Part shown: positions 25,874 to 33,420 of the stretch, one piece after another
Layout: the number at the start of each line of letters is the position of its first letter
How positions within the stretch are numbered: position 1 is the stretch's first letter
Assembly: GCA_958417755.1 (NCBI GenBank)
Contig: CATZDY010000020.1
Span: 1 to 35,595, forward strand
DNA length: 35,595 nucleotides
Origin: an uncultured Peptococcaceae bacterium
GTDB taxonomy: Bacteria > Bacillota > Desulfotomaculia > Desulfotomaculales > Desulfocucumaceae
Direction of reading: 5' to 3'
The notes under the pieces: model-generated
The model's input: only the letters and a program-made list of their open reading frames with translations
Database searches by the model: none
What the model was told of the DNA's origin: nothing
Program-made: the position numbers and the translations under genes

Positions 25874-25902
25874 TTGCATTTGATAAAAAAGGAGGAAGTG
25901 AT

Positions 25903-26025
25903 ATGGCAGTATTTGTATGTGCTCAATGTGGCGAAACAGTGGAAAGCCGTTGTAAACCAGGAAAATGTAAAGCGTGTGGAGCAGCAAAGGATCAGTTGAT
26001 TAAGCAAGAAGCGCCTAAGAAGTAA
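25903..26025 (+). CDS. RCKP-type rubredoxin-like mini-protein, copy 1
   Basis: This 40-residue protein has two CxxC knuckles, CAQC (6-9) and CKAC (22-25), with the sequence RCKP between them (Cys17) and a basic tail. It resembles the rubredoxin-like domain of rubrerythrins, so one Fe or Zn is probably bound by four cysteines. Some families annotate such stand-alone units as RCKP-type rubredoxin-like proteins. AAGGAGG precedes the ATG by six to seven bases. A second copy follows 78 bases later. Function is unknown; electron transfer or zinc binding in an anaerobe's oxidative-stress system is a guess. Confidence 0.82.
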   Translation: MAVFVCAQCGETVESRCKPGKCKACGAAKDQLIKQEAPKK

Positions 26026-26103
26026 AGCTTGGAATAAAGAATAGACATACCACAAAAGAATAAATGAAATAGTGTTTGTCTTTAGGCAAAAGGAGGTGAT
26101 AGC

Positions 26104-26226
26104 ATGGCAGTATTTGTATGTGCTCAATGTGGCGAAACAGTGGAAAGTCGTTGCAAACCAGGAAAATGTAAAGCTTGCGGGGCGGCAAAGGATCAATTGA
26201 TAAAACAAGAGACACCCAAGAAGTAA
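26104..26226 (+). CDS. RCKP-type rubredoxin-like mini-protein, copy 2
   Basis: This second 40-residue protein is identical to the first except for Thr in place of Ala at residue 37. Twelve codons differ between the copies, and eleven of the differences are silent. The first 14 codons are identical at the DNA level. An AAAGGAGGTGAT ribosome site, nearly a full anti-SD match, precedes the ATG. The excess of silent change shows that both copies have been kept under protein-level selection since duplication. The two CxxC pairs and RCKP stretch are intact. Confidence 0.82.
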   Translation: MAVFVCAQCGETVESRCKPGKCKACGAAKDQLIKQETPKK

Positions 26227-26440
26227 TAGTAAGAGGAGACAATGTTAAACATATAAAGGCAAGACAGCTTGGGGATACCAGGCTGTTTGTCATGATCAGT
26301 GTAAAGGGTAAGATGATAGACCTTCATAGAATAATACGCCAATTCAACGCTGGGAGAAAGACAAACCATCAAATCATCCTCCTTGTTGATAAGGCAAGCA
26401 AATTGGATATGTAGCAAAAAGGGGTCTGAAGGAGATGGAT
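26227..26440 (+). other. Short region between copy 2 and the GntR/RCK_C gene
   Basis: A frame stays open from within copy 2 to 26414. Its last 40 codons after an ATG at 26295 (MISVKGKMIDLHRII...) would give a plausible small basic protein, but no ribosome binding site precedes that ATG. A better site, AGAGGAGACA, precedes only a four-codon frame near 26242. I make no gene call. Confidence 0.3.
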
Positions 26441-27121
26441 TTGCAAGGGACGAAATCAATGGCTCGGTATGTCAATATCGCAGTGGATATTGCCACCCAT
26501 GTGGCTAGGGGAGAATATCGAGTGGGACAAAAAATTTTTGGTCGTTCCACTTTGGCTGGAAAATACAATGTATCCCCTGAAACCATTCGCCGGGCCCTCA
26601 GCCTTTTGCAGGAAACTGGAATTGTCCAAATATCCCCTGGCGTGGGGGTTATTGTGAAATCCCAGAAAAACGCAGAAGTTTTTTTGGCTGAATATGGACA
26701 AAAACAAATGTTGCGTGATGTCCAGGAGCGGTTGCAACAATTGTTACGGGAGCGGGATCGGGTAAATAGTGATATTGAAAAATTGATGAATGAGCTATTG
26801 GATTATACCTCTAAAATGGCCGGACGATTACAGCAAATTGAAGAAATGAGAGTGTTGCGGCATTCTCCTTTGGTGGGAAAATCCCTACGGGAAGCAGAGT
26901 TTCGGAGCAAAACTGGAGCCACGGTGCTTTCCATTTATCGCCATGGCCAAGAAATACCTGCACCCAAAGCGGATGAGATTATTGAGGTTGGAGATGTTTT
27001 GATAATGGTGGCACCGCCGGAAGTACGGGAGCAAGTGCATAAATTGCTAGAGCCAGAAGAAATAACAGAGCCGGAAAACACCATAGAATTAGCAGATAAT
27101 TTGCCCCTGCAAGATTCATGA
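26441..27121 (+). CDS. GntR-type regulator with RCK_C domain, BusR-like
   Basis: This protein of about 226 residues has an N-terminal GntR winged helix (RSTLAGKYNVSPETIRRALSLLQETGIVQISPGVGVIV), a long coiled coil (about 85-145) and a C-terminal RCK_C/TrkA_C domain (LVGKSLREAEFRSKTGATVLSIYRHG...GDVLIMVAPPE), quoted here in pieces of known families. This is the architecture of BusR, the c-di-AMP-dependent repressor of betaine uptake in streptococci and lactococci. RCK_C domains bind c-di-AMP in several proteins. The TTG at 26441 lies six bases after AAGGAG and is chosen; an ATG at 26459 behind AAGGGA is the alternative. An intrinsic terminator follows. Confidence 0.85.
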   Translation: MQGTKSMARYVNIAVDIATHVARGEYRVGQKIFGRSTLAGKYNVSPETIRRALSLLQETGIVQISPGVGVIVKSQKNAEVFLAEYGQKQMLRDVQERLQQLLRERDRVNSDIEKLMNELLDYTSKMAGRLQQIEEMRVLRHSPLVGKSLREAEFRSKTGATVLSIYRHGQEIPAPKADEIIEVGDVLIMVAPPEVREQVHKLLEPEEITEPENTIELADNLPLQDS

Positions 27122-27178
27122 AAGTTTTATGAAATGCTTCTGGAGGTTATTTTGATGGAGAAAAAAGAGAAGATAGGC

Positions 27179-27215
27179 CAAGGACACCGATTGTTATTTT
27201 ACGGTGTCCTTTGTT
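27179..27215 (+). terminator. Intrinsic terminator after the GntR/RCK_C gene
   Basis: AGGACACCG (27181-27189) pairs with CGGTGTCCT (27202-27210) across a 12-base loop and is followed by TTTGTTTT. It separates the regulator from the riboflavin operon. Confidence 0.85.
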
Positions 27216-27303
27216 TTATATTAGCTAAGAGTAAATGAATAGGTTGCATGATGTTTAAAAGGACTTGGAGAATACATATCATACAAGCAATATAGGGAAA
27301 AAG

Positions 27304-27333
27304 TTTGACAGTTTGTCAAAATAAATCTATAAT
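27304..27333 (+). promoter_or_regulatory. Consensus promoter of the riboflavin operon with a dyad at -35
   Basis: TTGACA (27305-27310) and TATAAT (27328-27333) are separated by exactly 17 bases, a perfect primary-sigma promoter. Transcription would start near 27340, just before the FMN aptamer. The -35 lies inside the dyad TTTGACA-GTT-TGTCAAA (27304-27320), which could be an operator. Confidence 0.85.
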
Positions 27334-27350
27334 AAGGCTAAAAATAAATG

Positions 27351-27474
27351 CCTTCGGGGTTGGGTGTAATTCCCTACCGGCGGTGGGGCCGTGAGACATG
27401 GCCAAGCCCGCGAGCCTGCAAAGGTTGATCCGGTATAAGCCGGAGCCGACAGTAAGAGTCTGGATGGAAGAAGG
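27351..27474 (+). ncRNA. FMN riboswitch (RFN element)
   Basis: The RNA shows the conserved FMN aptamer blocks in order: CTTCGGGG, GGGTGTAATTCCC, TACCGGCGGT, AAGCCCGCGAGC, GATCCGGT, CCGGAGCCGAC, AGTAAGAGTCTGGATG and the closing GAAGAAGG. It precedes ribD. FMN binding should favour the terminator hairpin at 27528-27553 and switch off riboflavin synthesis. Sequence and context leave little doubt. Confidence 0.97.
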
Positions 27475-27527
27475 TAGAGATTACATTTGTATGCATCATT
27501 AGGTACAAGTGTACTTGATTTGATCTA

Positions 27528-27553
27528 CCCCGGAGTGTGCTCTCTGGGGTTTT
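27528..27553 (+). terminator. Expression-platform terminator of the FMN riboswitch
   Basis: CCCCGGAG (27528-27535) pairs with CTCTGGGG (27542-27549), with one G-T pair, and is followed by TTTT. It stands between the aptamer and the ribD ribosome site, as expected for a transcription-attenuating riboswitch. Confidence 0.8.
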
Positions 27554-27578
27554 ACTTTGGGGCTAAAAGGGTGATAAA

Positions 27579-28685
27579 TTGGATACAAAATATATGGAGC
27601 AAGCATTGTCCTTGGCTGCCAAAGCCAAAGGGCGAACCAGTCCTAATCCTTTGGTGGGAGCTATTTTGGTGAAAGATGGCATGGTGGTAGGACAAGGATA
27701 TCATACAGGGGCTGGCACGCCCCATGCGGAAATACATGCCTTAAACATGGCAGGCTCTCAAGCCCAGGGCGCTACTTTATATGTAACCTTGGAACCCTGT
27801 TGTCATCAGGGACGAACAGGCCCTTGTACTGAGGCGTTGATTCAGGCCAAGGTAGCCAAGGTGGTGGCAGCCATGTCGGATCCCAATCCCTTGGTAGCAG
27901 GTAAGGGGATAGCTCGGTTGCAAGAAGCAGGTATTGTAACAAAGGTGGGCCTATTAGAAGAACAAGCACGAACATTAAATGAGGTCTTTATCACCTATAT
28001 GACCCAAAAACGTCCCTTTGTGTTGCTCAAAGCAGCCATGAGTTTGGATGGGAAGATTGCCACCAGAACCGGAGAGTCACAATGGATTACTGGGGAAGAG
28101 GCCAGAATATACGGGCATCAATTGAGAGATTGCTATGACGCCATTTTGGTAGGAATTAATACTGTGTTAGCGGATAACCCTTCTTTGACCACTCGCTTGC
28201 CAGGAGGAAGGGGAAAAGATCCTGTGAGGATCATTTTGGATACAGAAGCCCGAACTCCCCCCAAAGCCTTGGTATTGCGACAAGATTCACCAGCTTCTAC
28301 CTTGGTTGTGATTTCTGCCAAAGCACCGGAAGAAAGGGTACAGGCCTTAAAGAATGCTGGAGCAGAGATTTTAAAACAAGAGCTTTGCCAAGGTAGGATA
28401 GATATCAAAGCCCTTTTACAAGACCTGGCAGCCAGGGAAATGACCAGCTTATTGGTGGAAGGAGGCGGCCAGGTGCATGCTTCCATGCTGGCTGCTGGAG
28501 TGGTAGATAAGGTGATATGGTTGATTGCTCCTAAGTTGATTGGGGGGGCCTCTGCCCCTGGACCAGTGGGTGGTATGGGCATTGCCAGTTTACAGGATGC
28601 AGTGGAATTAAAGCAGGTATCAATGAAGCGATTTGGAGCAGATATTGGGGTTATTGGATATGTCCAAAACCATGCTTTCCAATAG
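27579..28685 (+). CDS. ribD: Riboflavin deaminase/reductase RibD
   Basis: This 368-residue bifunctional enzyme deaminates and then reduces the pyrimidine intermediate made from GTP. The N-terminal cytidine-deaminase-like domain has the zinc motif HAEIHAL (His49, catalytic Glu51) and EPCCHQGRTGPC (Cys74, Cys83). The C-terminal NADPH-dependent reductase domain starts near residue 145 (PFVLLKAAMSLDGKIATRTGES, read in parts) and ends with VEGGGQVHASML. The TTG start is chosen because AAGGGTGAT precedes it and MDTKYMEQAL matches the family start. It is the first gene of the rib operon. Confidence 0.96.
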   Translation: MDTKYMEQALSLAAKAKGRTSPNPLVGAILVKDGMVVGQGYHTGAGTPHAEIHALNMAGSQAQGATLYVTLEPCCHQGRTGPCTEALIQAKVAKVVAAMSDPNPLVAGKGIARLQEAGIVTKVGLLEEQARTLNEVFITYMTQKRPFVLLKAAMSLDGKIATRTGESQWITGEEARIYGHQLRDCYDAILVGINTVLADNPSLTTRLPGGRGKDPVRIILDTEARTPPKALVLRQDSPASTLVVISAKAPEERVQALKNAGAEILKQELCQGRIDIKALLQDLAAREMTSLLVEGGGQVHASMLAAGVVDKVIWLIAPKLIGGASAPGPVGGMGIASLQDAVELKQVSMKRFGADIGVIGYVQNHAFQ

Positions 28686-28739
28686 AGAAGAATCACATGG
28701 CAGGTGAACAAGACAAAAAAGTTTGAGGAGGTGGTGCAT

Positions 28740-29396
28740 ATGTTTACCGGCTTGGTTGAAGAACTGGGTATATTGCGTAAGTTAACAAAAGGCGCTAATT
28801 CCGCCCAGATAACCTTGGAAGCCTCGTTGGTGCTTCAAGATATGAAAATAGGGGATAGTATTGCTGTGAATGGGGTTTGCCTTACTGTGGTACAGCAAGG
28901 GAATCATTTTTTTGTAGCAGATATGATGGCAGAAACTTTGGGGCGCAGCAATTTAGGTCAACTTCAATTAGGTGCAAAAGTGAATCTGGAACGTGCTTTG
29001 GCCTTGGGGGATCGGTTAGGAGGACACTTGGTCAGCGGACATATTGATGCAGTGGGTACGATCTTACGCAAGGAAAAACAAGATATTGCCATATTGATTA
29101 CCATTGCTGCCCCATCTTCCCTGTTAAAATATGTGGTGCCTAAAGGTTCTATTGCTGTGGATGGAGCCAGTTTGACTGTGGTGGATGTGAATGAAAAAAA
29201 CTTTCAGGTATCTTTGATTCCCCATACAGCGCAATGTACCACCTTAGGATATAAGGAAAATGGGGATACGGTAAACCTGGAAGGGGATATGTTAGGCAAG
29301 TATGTGGAACGCCTTTTATGGGCCCAATCTACAGCCCCTGCCCAGGAAAAGAAGGACCTTACCTTTGCCTTTTTGGCTGAACATGGTTTTTCATAA
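28740..29396 (+). CDS. ribE: Riboflavin synthase alpha subunit
   Basis: This 218-residue enzyme joins two lumazine molecules to give riboflavin. The protein is an internal duplication of two lumazine-binding barrels. The first begins MFTGLVEELG and contains VNGVCLTVV; the second has VSGHIDAVGTI and VDGASLTVVDV. The ATG at 28740 directly gives the invariant MFTGLVE start and has GGAGGTGG upstream; an in-frame ATG/GTG further upstream is not used. The symbol follows the Bacillota convention, in which ribE is the synthase. Confidence 0.96.
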   Translation: MFTGLVEELGILRKLTKGANSAQITLEASLVLQDMKIGDSIAVNGVCLTVVQQGNHFFVADMMAETLGRSNLGQLQLGAKVNLERALALGDRLGGHLVSGHIDAVGTILRKEKQDIAILITIAAPSSLLKYVVPKGSIAVDGASLTVVDVNEKNFQVSLIPHTAQCTTLGYKENGDTVNLEGDMLGKYVERLLWAQSTAPAQEKKDLTFAFLAEHGFS

Positions 29397-29459
29397 ATAA
29401 GTATGCTGCAATAAGTAATATGGTGGTTTTTATCTAAGAGAACAAGGGGAGGTTATATG

Positions 29460-30674
29460 ATGGAATATCGTTTAAATACAGTGGAAGAAGCCTTAGAAGA
29501 TATTCGACAAGGGAAAATGATTATTATGGTGGATGATGAAGATCGGGAAAATGAAGGGGATTTGATGATTGCTGCGGAATTGGCTACCCCTGAGGCCATT
29601 AATTTTATGGCTACCTATGGCCGAGGATTAATCTGTATGCCTTTAGAAGGTAAGCGTTTGGATGAGCTGGATGTTCCTGTGATGGTAACCAATAATACGG
29701 ATAACCATTGTACAGCCTTTACTGTATCAGTGGATTATAAAGATACCACCACAGGTATTTCTGCCCATGAGCGAGCGGCCACGGTAAAAGCCATATTGGA
29801 TCCTTCCACCAAGCCTGAAGATTTACGGCGTCCAGGGCATATATTCCCTTTGCGTTGTAAAGAAGGAGGGGTTTTGCGCAGAGCCGGTCATACTGAAGCA
29901 TCAGTGGACATGGCTCGGTTAGCAGGTCTATACCCTGCGGGAGTCATTTGTGAGGTGATGCAAGATGATGGCAATATGGCCCGTTTGCCTCAATTGGTCC
30001 AATTCGCCCAACAACATGGGTTGAAAATTACCACTGTGGCGGATTTAATCCAGTATCGTCGTAAAAAAGAAAAATTAATTCAAAGGGTTGATTCAGCCAA
30101 GTTGCCCACAAAATATGGCGATTTTGTGGCAGTGGCTTATGAAAGTTTGTTAGATGGTAAGGGGCATCTTGCTTTGGTAAAAGGAGATTTACAGGCCGTG
30201 GAGGTCCCCCTGGTGCGGGTGCATTCTGAATGTTTAACAGGGGATGTGTTTGGTTCCTTGCGCTGTGATTGTGGCGATCAATTGAGCAATGCCATGGAAA
30301 TGATTGGGCAAGAAGAAGCTGGGGTTTTATTGTATATGCGTCAAGAAGGGCGTGGCATTGGACTATTGAATAAAATCAGAGCATATCATTTGCAAGATCA
30401 AGGAAAAGACACAGTGGAAGCCAACGAGGCCTTGGGGTTTCCTGCAGATATGCGGGATTATGGCATTGGGGCGCAAATCCTGGTGGATTTGGGTCTGAAA
30501 AAATTACGTTTATTGACCAATAATCCTAGAAAAATCGCTGGTCTTGAGGGATATGGTCTACAGGTGATGGACCGGGTGGCCATAGAAATTATGCCTGGGG
30601 AAAGCAATCGCTTTTATTTGTCTACAAAACAATGTAAATTAGGCCATTTATTGCATGTGGAACAGGGGAAATAA
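29460..30674 (+). CDS. ribBA: Bifunctional DHBP synthase / GTP cyclohydrolase II
   Basis: This 404-residue protein supplies both riboflavin precursors. The N-terminal RibB part has VDDEDRENEGD (24-34), GHIFPLR and GHTEASVDMARLAG. The C-terminal RibA part has zinc ligands Cys258, Cys269 and Cys271 (HSECLTGDVFGSLRCDCGD) and catalytic RQEGRGIGL, ending with LTNNPRK. Both halves keep their active-site motifs. The ATG at 29460 sits seven bases after GGGGAGG and is preferred to the one at 29457. It stands third in the rib operon. Confidence 0.96.
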   Translation: MEYRLNTVEEALEDIRQGKMIIMVDDEDRENEGDLMIAAELATPEAINFMATYGRGLICMPLEGKRLDELDVPVMVTNNTDNHCTAFTVSVDYKDTTTGISAHERAATVKAILDPSTKPEDLRRPGHIFPLRCKEGGVLRRAGHTEASVDMARLAGLYPAGVICEVMQDDGNMARLPQLVQFAQQHGLKITTVADLIQYRRKKEKLIQRVDSAKLPTKYGDFVAVAYESLLDGKGHLALVKGDLQAVEVPLVRVHSECLTGDVFGSLRCDCGDQLSNAMEMIGQEEAGVLLYMRQEGRGIGLLNKIRAYHLQDQGKDTVEANEALGFPADMRDYGIGAQILVDLGLKKLRLLTNNPRKIAGLEGYGLQVMDRVAIEIMPGESNRFYLSTKQCKLGHLLHVEQGK

Positions 30675-30715
30675 GGCACCACAAAATTTCAGTACAATAA
30701 GGAGAGAAGAGGATT

Positions 30716-31183
30716 ATGGCGAAAGTATTTGAAGGCCATCTGGTTGGTGGCGGACTTCGTTTTGGTTTGGTGGTAGGTAGGTTCAACGAATTTATTAGTA
30801 GTAAATTATTATCCGGGGCCTTAGATGCTTTGAAACGGCATGGGGTTTTGGAAGATGATGTGGAAATCGCTTGGGTTCCTGGGGCTTTTGAAATTCCAAT
30901 GATAGCCAGCAAGATGGCTGCTTTGCAGCGGTTTGATGGAGTGATTTGTCTGGGTGCTGTAATTCGGGGCGCTACACCGCACTTTGATTATGTGGCAGCA
31001 GAAGTGGCCAAGGGTGTGGCAAAGGTTGGTTTGGATAGTGGGGTGCCCGTTATCTTTGGGGTCATTACAGCAGATACCATTGAACAGGCCATTGAACGGG
31101 CTGGTACCAAAGCGGGGAATAAAGGCTGGGATGCAGCAGTTACAGCCCTGGAAATGGCCAATCTAACCAAGGAAATCCGCTAA
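30716..31183 (+). CDS. ribH: Lumazine synthase
   Basis: This 155-residue enzyme condenses the RibA/D and RibB products to form 6,7-dimethyl-8-ribityllumazine, the substrate of riboflavin synthase. Family motifs include VVGRFNEFISSKLL, WVPGAFEIP, LGAVIRGATPHFDYV with the catalytic His, GVPVIFGVITADTIEQA and GNKGWDAAVTALEM. It usually assembles as a 60-subunit shell. An AAGGAGAG site lies upstream. It is the last gene of the operon, and a perfect terminator follows. Confidence 0.97.
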   Translation: MAKVFEGHLVGGGLRFGLVVGRFNEFISSKLLSGALDALKRHGVLEDDVEIAWVPGAFEIPMIASKMAALQRFDGVICLGAVIRGATPHFDYVAAEVAKGVAKVGLDSGVPVIFGVITADTIEQAIERAGTKAGNKGWDAAVTALEMANLTKEIR

Positions 31184-31209
31184 AAGCGGTGAAGCATTAT
31201 TGGCTAAGG

Positions 31210-31245
31210 AAAAGGCAATTGACTCTTTCAGGTCAATTGCCTTTT
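31210..31245. terminator. Bidirectional terminator between ribH and lrgB
   Basis: A perfect 14-bp stem, AAAAGGCAATTGAC with its complement, has an eight-base loop. A-run and T-run ends allow use in both directions, ending ribH and the convergent lrgAB transcript. Confidence 0.9.
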
Positions 31246-31281
31246 GAATCTTTTGCTATGTTTGAAATATATATTGTTGTT

Positions 31282-31974
31282 CTAAAGAAAATTAGCAAAA
31301 ATAGAGGCCCCTATCACTGTCAGCAAACCTGCTACCACAATTGCCAGGCTGCTCATTGCTCCTTCCACTTCTCCCATTTCCATTGCTTTTGCTGTGCCCA
31401 TAACATGGGCAGAAGTACCGATTGCTAAGCCTTTGGCAATGGGTTCGTGAATGCGGCATAGTTTACAAAGGCCTTCTGCCATTAAGTTTCCCATCACTCC
31501 GGTGATAATGATGACAAGCACAGAAATAGTAACAATGCCCCCCAAGACTTCAGAAATTCCCATACCAATGGCTGTGGTAATTGATTTTGGTAGTAGGGTA
31601 ACATATTGTTGATGGGAAAAGTGAAATAGGAGAGCAAGCAAATAAATGCTGGCCAAACTTGTTAATACCCCTGCGGTGATTCCTCCTATAATTGCTTTAA
31701 GGTTTTTCTTTAATAAATCCAATTGTCTATATAAAGGAATGGCAAGGCATATGGTGGCAGGGGTTAATAAATCCCCTAAATATTTTGCTCCTTGAAAATA
31801 ACTGTCATAATCAACATGAAATATGAGGAGGAGCAACATCACAAAAAAGATGGAGATTAGCAAGGGATTAAAAATGGCTAGCTTATACTTTTTTTTCATA
31901 AACAAGCCGATTTGATAACCAAAAATGCTGATAACAATGCCAAAAACCCAAGTATTGAGTATAAAATCATTCAT
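31282..31974 (-). CDS. lrgB: LrgB/CidB-family membrane protein
   Basis: This 230-residue protein with many membrane helices belongs to the LrgB family. The conserved regions are FNPLLISI, LTPATICLAIPLYRQ, LPKSITTAIG, GIVTISVLVIIITGVMG and GLAIGTSAHVMGTAKA. With LrgA it forms a membrane system linked to autolysis in staphylococci and to pyruvate export or uptake in Bacillus (PftAB); plant plastids have a fused homologue that moves glycolate and glycerate. It overlaps lrgA by eight bases, and a FadR-type regulator gene lies just upstream. A small-acid transporter role is the likelier reading. Confidence 0.93.
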   Translation of the reverse strand: MNDFILNTWVFGIVISIFGYQIGLFMKKKYKLAIFNPLLISIFFVMLLLLIFHVDYDSYFQGAKYLGDLLTPATICLAIPLYRQLDLLKKNLKAIIGGITAGVLTSLASIYLLALLFHFSHQQYVTLLPKSITTAIGMGISEVLGGIVTISVLVIIITGVMGNLMAEGLCKLCRIHEPIAKGLAIGTSAHVMGTAKAMEMGEVEGAMSSLAIVVAGLLTVIGASIFANFL

Positions 31975-32332
31975 GCACCTGTTTCTTCCTTTCCCTGCGG
32001 ATCAGCCACTGGGTCACATGGCCAGTTACGATCATGACCAACATTGTATTAATAATAATGATGAGGATGATAGGAATATAAAGGCTTTTTAAGGCCTGAA
32101 AAGAAACAAGAAGTCCCACTGCTGCTGGAATAAACATGAGCGGCATGATTTCAAGTAAAAATTCCCCTGTTTCTCGAAATTTTTTCAAGGGAATTATTCC
32201 TGTTTTTAGTAGAATTAGCATCAAAACCAATCCATAGATACTTGCTGGAATGGGCAAAGGAAGAACATGTTTTATGAGTTCTGCCAGAAAAGTAATGGCC
32301 AATATGAGGCTTACTTGATGCAAATATTTCAT
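31967..32332 (-). CDS. lrgA: LrgA/CidA-family holin-like protein
   Basis: This 121-residue protein has four predicted helices and the family motif LPIPASIYGLVLMLILLKTGIIPL, given in pieces; the central part reads FLLEIMPLMFIPAAVGLL, and the tail is basic (RRERKKQ). It is the partner of LrgB. The AGAGGGAT ribosome site overlaps the end of a palindromic operator that starts ten bases before the ATG. Expression is therefore probably controlled by the neighbouring GntR protein rather than by a LytSR-type two-component system, none of which is seen nearby. Confidence 0.92.
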   Translation of the reverse strand: MKYLHQVSLILAITFLAELIKHVLPLPIPASIYGLVLMLILLKTGIIPLKKFRETGEFLLEIMPLMFIPAAVGLLVSFQALKSLYIPIILIIIINTMLVMIVTGHVTQWLIRRERKKQVHE

Positions 32333-32341
32333 ATGAATCCC

Positions 32342-32372
32342 TCTCGATAATTGGTACTACCAATTATCGAGA
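32342..32372 (-). promoter_or_regulatory. Palindromic operator at the lrgA start site
   Basis: A perfect inverted repeat with 15-base arms (TCTCGATAATTGGTA) and a one-base centre contains TTGGTA-C-TACCAA. That core fits the t.GTA-N-TAC.A pattern of FadR-subfamily GntR operators. It begins directly after the -10 of the lrgA promoter, so a bound protein would block transcription. Confidence 0.8.
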
Positions 32373-32400
32373 TTATATCCTGTTTTCATTACTTGGTCAA
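32372..32400 (-). promoter_or_regulatory. lrgAB promoter
   Basis: On the minus strand TTGACC (32400-32395) and TATAAT (32377-32372) are 17 bases apart. The start point would fall inside the palindrome that follows. Spacing and hexamers are near consensus. Confidence 0.8.
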
Positions 32401-32437
32401 GTGATGAGTGAATGAAATCATGTTAAGATTGGGATAA

Positions 32438-33112
32438 TCATAGCTTCCCTGGTTGCAGACCTTTGTCCACAAGATCATAATGTTCAGTCAGGGATTTGCT
32501 ACCCAAATGAAAATCTTTTGTCAACAAACTCAAATAGATATTTTGATGGGCTTGCCATAGTACTTCCTGATTGCTTTGTTTTCTGTTATAAGCAATCACC
32601 TCTTCACAAACAACTGATAATGCTTGCATGATATGAATCATCAATCTGTTTTTTGAAGCTGCAATAATGGCGTCATGGAATTTTTTATCCCACAGGGATT
32701 CTTCCTTACAAGGGGCTTGGGCCATGTTGTTTAAAATGTCTTGTAAGCATAACAGCTCATTTGGGGTGATACGGTTCATTGCCAATGCCAATGCTTGTTG
32801 TTCTATCCCCCGGCGTAGCTGACTGATTTCCAAATAATCCACTTGTTTACTTAAAAGCATCATAGAAAATGAATCCGTAAAACTTTTTTGAAGGTTTCCG
32901 GTCAAATAGTTCCCAGATCCTTGTCGGCTTTCCAATAACCCCATATTTTCCATGGTTCGTAGGGCTTCTCGAATGGAATTTCTGCTTAAGCCTAAAATGT
33001 CTGCCAATTCTCGTTCTGTGGGGAGTTTTTTTCCTATAGCAACTTGTTCAGTCTCAAGTTGTTTGCGAATGTATTGAATGACTTTTAAATAAGCTCTGTT
33101 TTCAGAATTCAT
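32438..33112 (-). CDS. FadR-subfamily GntR regulator (FCD domain)
   Basis: This 224-residue regulator has an N-terminal winged helix (KLPTERELADILGLSRNSIREALRTMENMGLLESRQGSGNYL, in parts) and a C-terminal all-helical FCD ligand domain. FCD domains of this subfamily (PdhR, LldR, FadR) bind pyruvate, lactate or other acids, often through a metal held by Asp and His residues; candidate residues here are D in WDKKFHDAI and later His residues. A GAGGAG site precedes the ATG at 33112; an earlier in-frame ATG is not supported. It lies directly upstream of lrgAB on the same strand, with the lrgA operator 66 bases beyond its stop. Confidence 0.9.
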   Translation of the reverse strand: MNSENRAYLKVIQYIRKQLETEQVAIGKKLPTERELADILGLSRNSIREALRTMENMGLLESRQGSGNYLTGNLQKSFTDSFSMMLLSKQVDYLEISQLRRGIEQQALALAMNRITPNELLCLQDILNNMAQAPCKEESLWDKKFHDAIIAASKNRLMIHIMQALSVVCEEVIAYNRKQSNQEVLWQAHQNIYLSLLTKDFHLGSKSLTEHYDLVDKGLQPGKL

Positions 33113-33324
33113 TGTTCTCCTCAATATGTTTATATACAATGAGTATTTATTATCAAAGCATTTTTATTTTACCATTTTGGGCCATGTACGTCATCTGAAC
33201 ATAGGCAATCAATATAATTACCAAAGATTTGTAATTTTTTGTCTTACCCAAAGCTCAAGTGTTTTGTCCATTTCACCTAACTTTACCTTAAAGGCTAACC
33301 AAGTAGATATTTCTTGAAATATTA

Positions 33325-33353
33325 TTGGCAACAAAGGTTGATTATGTTATAAT
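33325..33353 (+). promoter_or_regulatory. Promoter of the nicotinate phosphoribosyltransferase gene
   Basis: TTGGCA (33325-33330) and TATAAT (33348-33353) are 17 bases apart, and TG precedes the -10 by one base. The start would be near 33360, about 110 bases before the gene. Confidence 0.8.
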
Positions 33354-33394
33354 TTACACGCATATTTGACACCCATACATACTAGGAAAGTGGA

Positions 33395-33420
33395 GGGACG
33401 GAGGTATCCGTTCCTTTTTT
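33395..33420 (+). terminator. Intrinsic terminator inside the leader
   Basis: GGGACGGA (33395-33402) pairs with TCCGTTCC (33407-33414), with one G-T pair, around a GGTA loop, and is followed directly by six Ts. It sits between the promoter and the start codon of the downstream gene, so it should act as an attenuator. Confidence 0.8.

Noticed and set aside
26175..26414. 79-codon frame overlapping RCKP copy 2 and extending past it
   Set aside because: The first part is the wrong frame of a conserved gene, and the internal ATG lacks a ribosome site. The tail could be a gene remnant but cannot be supported.
27155..27238. 27-codon frame behind TGGAGG after the GntR/RCK_C gene
   Set aside because: The frame contains the whole terminator hairpin; its ribosome site may be chance, and no family is recognisable.
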